DNA of 17,872 bases from CAZGXM01 sp964529795 (lineage in GTDB: Bacteria; Bacillota; JADQBR01), in NCBI GenBank assembly GCA_964529795.1, contig CAZGXM010000057.1:1-17872 (forward strand). The letters are read 5' to 3'. The position numbers and the translations under genes were made by a program. Positions 14,930 through 17,872 of the stretch are shown piece after piece; position 1 is the first letter of the stretch, and each line of letters starts with the position of its first letter. The notes below the pieces were generated by a model that saw nothing but the letters and a program-made list of their open reading frames with translations, made no database searches and was not told the DNA's origin.

Positions 14930-16447
14930 CTATCTATTCAGTATTTTGAGTAATTCATATAACAGTGCCGCTACTTCTGCTCTTTTTGTATAACTAGTCG
15001 GATTGATATTTTTCCCATCACCCTTGACTATTCCTTGGTTAATTAGATATTCTACACTGTCTTTTGCATAGCCTGCTACTTTGTCACTGTCCTTAAAATC
15101 ACTCATATTTTTACCACTATTTTCTTTCAACTTGCTGTCTTGCCCTGTGATTTCCACTGCTCTTTTGATAATTACCATCATATCTTGTCTTGTTATGGGT
15201 TTTAAAGGTTCAAATTTATTACCTCCCATTCCTGTTACAATTCCTATTTCTTTAGCTGCACCAACTGCATCATAATAATAGTTTCCTTCTTTTACATCAG
15301 AGAAGTTTTCTGTAGCCTCACCTTTCAACCCAAAGAATCTGGTGATTAATACGACAAAATCCGCTCTTGTTATGTTTGCCTGTGGTAGAAATTCTTTTTC
15401 GGTTATACCATTTATTACACCTCTTGCTGCCAAGGCTTCTATTGCTTCTTCTGCCCAAGTATATCTGCCGATATCTTCAAAGTTTTTATCTGCATATTGC
15501 ACACCATAATAACTAAAGTGCGTTGTTCTAAATATTACTGCTCCTTTATCCGGGTCATAGTCACTTAAGGTAAGTGGTACTACTTCCCCATTTTCATCTA
15601 TATATATGGCAATTATTTTACCAGGATTTTTAAGTTCTTCTTCCGTTGGTTTATATGGTATCGCTATTTCTACTTCCACACTATCATTTGACCATTTTTC
15701 TCTTTTACCATCTACCATGATATCTATGTCTATTACGGGTTTGTCTCCGATTATTTCCCTTGCATCTTCTGGCAATTCATTTTTGGGAACTTTTTTAATG
15801 GCTAGGCTTACTTCTCCTTTTGGTTTTTCTGTAAGCATATTATCCGGAAGGGTTACTGTCGCTATTGGTGTTTCTATTTTTAATACCTTTTTTTCTTCTT
15901 TAAAGTACTGTGCGGGTATATCCTGCTGGTATTGTCCTTCACTGCTTGGTTCCTTTATTTCTATAACACCTACCAGTTGCCCTTCCTCATTTTCTTCTGC
16001 TTGTTCAAAGGCTTTGTCTACAGGATGTTTAACAGGATTTGAACTGCTGCTGGGTGAATCTCCGTCAGATGAACCGGACTTTTCTTTTACTGTCAAACTT
16101 CCATTGGCTACATTACTACCATATCCTGCTACAACTTGTAACTCCCCAGGGGAAACATCCGGAACTTTTAAGATATCAGAGTAGTTCCCGTTAGCATCAG
16201 ATATCATAGAGTTTAAATAAACTATGTTCCCATCAGAGTCCAACACCTTTATGGTCACCCAAACCTGAGGGTCGGCTGTACCTGATACAGTTACACTGTC
16301 TCCTACATATCCGCTGATGGGATTCAATGTTAAACTGACATCAGCTGCCCAAGCAAAACCAGAAAAACTGAGTAACAGAAATAATAGACTCCCTGAAATA
16401 ATCCTGCTGGTTATTGTAAATACTTTTTTTCTAATTATTTTAATCAC
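14930..16447 (-). CDS. Secreted S-layer-homology (SLH) domain protein
   Basis: 505 residues. A signal peptide (basic N-terminus, hydrophobic 18-32) is followed by a cleavage site at AWA-AD near residue 34. Next are an Ig-like beta domain (about 36-120, LNPISGYVGDSVTVSGTA), a Ser/Gly/Pro linker (125-138), a mixed domain (155-318) common in clostridial SLH proteins and ending TTHFSYYGV, and three SLH repeats at about 322-374, 382-434 and 450-502. SLH domains bind pyruvylated secondary wall polymers, so it should be anchored in the S-layer zone. The GTG start at 16447 lies 24 bp after the stop of the upstream surface gene. GAAGGG is very close to the GTG, so translation may be coupled. The coding sequence looks more A/T-rich than its neighbours. 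A terminator follows. Confidence 0.92.
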   Translation of the reverse strand: MIKIIRKKVFTITSRIISGSLLFLLLSFSGFAWAADVSLTLNPISGYVGDSVTVSGTADPQVWVTIKVLDSDGNIVYLNSMISDANGNYSDILKVPDVSPGELQVVAGYGSNVANGSLTVKEKSGSSDGDSPSSSSNPVKHPVDKAFEQAEENEEGQLVGVIEIKEPSSEGQYQQDIPAQYFKEEKKVLKIETPIATVTLPDNMLTEKPKGEVSLAIKKVPKNELPEDAREIIGDKPVIDIDIMVDGKREKWSNDSVEVEIAIPYKPTEEELKNPGKIIAIYIDENGEVVPLTLSDYDPDKGAVIFRTTHFSYYGVQYADKNFEDIGRYTWAEEAIEALAARGVINGITEKEFLPQANITRADFVVLITRFFGLKGEATENFSDVKEGNYYYDAVGAAKEIGIVTGMGGNKFEPLKPITRQDMMVIIKRAVEITGQDSKLKENSGKNMSDFKDSDKVAGYAKDSVEYLINQGIVKGDGKNINPTSYTKRAEVAALLYELLKILNR

Positions 16448-16471
16448 CCCTTCTTTATCTGTAATGCCTGG

Positions 16472-17872
16472 TTACAATATATTAGGATTAGAAGCTGGAT
16501 CATTAGTTAAATCATCTACTATATAGGCTTTGATTACATCGCCTGCCTGTACATTGAAGGCAGCTTGAGCATTATTAAAAGTATCAAAATCAACTTTATT
16601 TGCCATAATACCCAATTGCTTCCCATTCCTCATATGAACAAAAACCATAACTTCTCTTCCATCATGGCCCTTAACCGGTTCCACTGTTACCGAGAAATAT
16701 TTAAATCCGGAAACACCTTGATTTACGGTCATAGTTGGTATGCCGTCAGCAGTTAAACCAGCAGTGTAAGCTGAATCATTATCAGGAGTAATGATATATC
16801 CTCCGTTTCCAGTTCCCAGGTTGATTTTTAGGTTCAGGGTTTTGGTCACCCCGGTTCCGGCAGCATCAGTTACCGTGACTGCAACTGTGTATTCACCTTC
16901 ATTATCAGGTGTTCCTGTAATCTTACCAGTTGTTTTATTAAGAGTGAGTTCTGTAGGAAGTTCTGTAGCACTCCAAGCAAAGGGTGCTGTTCCTCCTTGG
17001 GCTGTTAAGGTTGCACTATAATTTGTTCCCACAATCCCTATTGGTAGACTGGTATTTACAACCGCCAAAGCCGCCTTGCGGGTCACTGTTACTGTATAAG
17101 TCTTAGTGGAGGCATCCTGGGCTATCACCATAACACTAATTGTATTATCACCCACATTCAGGTCTAGTGTCCGGGTTTCCCCCCTAGGCAAGATACTGCC
17201 GTTTACAAGTACCACTGCCTTATCATCTGAGGATTGGGCTGATATTTCTATGGAATTTACGTTATCATCCACACTCAAATCATACGCGGTAAAATCAGGA
17301 TTTAGGGAATAATCACTTACATTCAAACTCTCTAGGTCAGCATTATCCACCGTGCCATTGACTGATATTATATAGGCCTTTTGAGTATTTCCGGAAGGTG
17401 CGGTTACGACTACTGGTATCAGGTTTGCCCCCTGCTCTAGGTAGACTGTTTCTGCTACGCTGTCGGCTGCCGGTTCACCTGCGATCGTCAGGGTGGCCCC
17501 GGGGTCTGCCAGTTGTACTGTGAGGTCTATGCTGTTTATGGTCGGATCTGCATATACCTGATAGGCCACGGTATTTTTATCAAAGGCCGGGCTCAGGGTT
17601 CCCGGGCTAACTGTAAGGTTGGCCAGATCTATACTCATAGACTGAAAAATATCCAAGGTATAGAAAGCAGTAGCAGAATCACCTTTTCCATCACTAACCG
17701 TAACTTCTATATTAAAGGTTCCGGTTTCTTCTGGTGTTCCGCTGATTTCACCGCTGTACACATCCAAAACAAGTCCGCCAGGTAACCCTTCCGCACTCCA
17801 TGAAACAGGTATACCTCCACCTGTTTCCAGGTTAATATTGTAAGGCTCATCAATGATACCAACAGGCAAACT
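16472..17872 (-). CDS. Large secreted multi-domain surface protein (putative Ig and cadherin-like repeats), 5' partial
   Basis: The frame is open to the window edge, so the N-terminus and any signal peptide are outside; about 466 residues are visible. Domain order: a putative-Ig (He_PIG-like) module (SLPVGIIDEPYNINL to YTLDI), two cadherin-like beta-sandwich modules (SIDLANLTVSPGTLSPAFDK and NADLESLNVSDYSLNPDF starts), a second putative-Ig module (SLPIGIVGTNYSATL to LNLKIN), then a C-terminal region (about 110 residues) ending in FNVQAGDVIKAYIVDDLTND. The C-terminal type recurs in surface proteins of this bacterial group as I remember it. It has no SLH domain in view; the SLH protein follows 24 bp downstream, so the two may form one displayed complex. 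The ligand is unknown. Confidence 0.88.
   Translation of the reverse strand, partial: SLPVGIIDEPYNINLETGGGIPVSWSAEGLPGGLVLDVYSGEISGTPEETGTFNIEVTVSDGKGDSATAFYTLDIFQSMSIDLANLTVSPGTLSPAFDKNTVAYQVYADPTINSIDLTVQLADPGATLTIAGEPAADSVAETVYLEQGANLIPVVVTAPSGNTQKAYIISVNGTVDNADLESLNVSDYSLNPDFTAYDLSVDDNVNSIEISAQSSDDKAVVLVNGSILPRGETRTLDLNVGDNTISVMVIAQDASTKTYTVTVTRKAALAVVNTSLPIGIVGTNYSATLTAQGGTAPFAWSATELPTELTLNKTTGKITGTPDNEGEYTVAVTVTDAAGTGVTKTLNLKINLGTGNGGYIITPDNDSAYTAGLTADGIPTMTVNQGVSGFKYFSVTVEPVKGHDGREVMVFVHMRNGKQLGIMANKVDFDTFNNAQAAFNVQAGDVIKAYIVDDLTNDPASNPNIL

Noticed and set aside
1..17872. CRISPR array, tRNA/rRNA gene or replication origin
   Set aside because: No regularly spaced repeats, no cloverleaf-like or rRNA-like stretch and no clustered DnaA boxes were seen on reading both strands.

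Overview
The window looks like a chromosome segment of an anaerobic, low-to-mid GC Gram-positive bacterium, probably a Clostridia member near Peptococcaceae (Desulfotomaculum/Pelotomaculum-like). This is inferred from strong AGGAGG-type ribosome sites, TTG/GTG starts, an SLH-anchored surface protein, a DUF3231-type protein, a formate/nitrite channel and a good sigma-54 promoter. No ribosomal or other marker gene is present, so the taxonomy is soft. Two runs of exactly 100 N (8125-8224 and 14575-14674) look like scaffold gaps of unknown true length. Both sit beside mobile-element-like or repeat sequence.

Left part (1-4320). The 3' end of a divalent anion:Na+ symporter (DASS/SLC13) closes with a clear terminator. 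It is followed by a Cys-rich YkgJ-like protein with its own promoter, a convergent 49-residue histidine-tailed membrane peptide, a DUF3231-like helical protein, and an FNT-family formate/nitrite channel. Facing the channel is a decayed MNT/HepT toxin-antitoxin pair: the nucleotidyltransferase has lost its catalytic half, and the HepT-like partner lacks its C-terminal RNase motif.

Middle (4412-11894), all on the minus strand. A large SWIM-SNF2 helicase has its N-terminus in the first gap. Upstream of the gap lies a chimeric transposase remnant. Next comes a three-gene cluster, transcribed from high to low coordinates: two paralogous M24 'pita-bread' enzymes and a metallo-beta-lactamase-fold hydrolase. 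A textbook sigma-54 (-24/-12) element precedes it, with a perfect 12-bp palindrome about 160 bp further upstream that could be an enhancer site. Both M24 proteins keep the five metal ligands but lack a catalytic histidine of true Xaa-Pro peptidases, so their substrate may not be a proline peptide. This cluster is the best candidate for an undescribed system.

Right part (11895-17872), also minus strand. A gene-poor stretch carries an orphan surface-protein fragment and a terminator. It is followed by a lipoprotein with a carbohydrate-binding-like domain and a TIM-barrel glycosidase-like domain whose catalytic glutamates seem substituted. Beyond the second gap are a truncated antitoxin-like gene and a two-gene surface operon: a large secreted protein of alternating putative-Ig and cadherin-like beta-sandwich domains (5' end outside the window) and an SLH-domain protein 24 bp downstream. 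The genes fit exchange of small organic anions, sigma-54-controlled hydrolysis of an unknown compound, and cell-envelope display.
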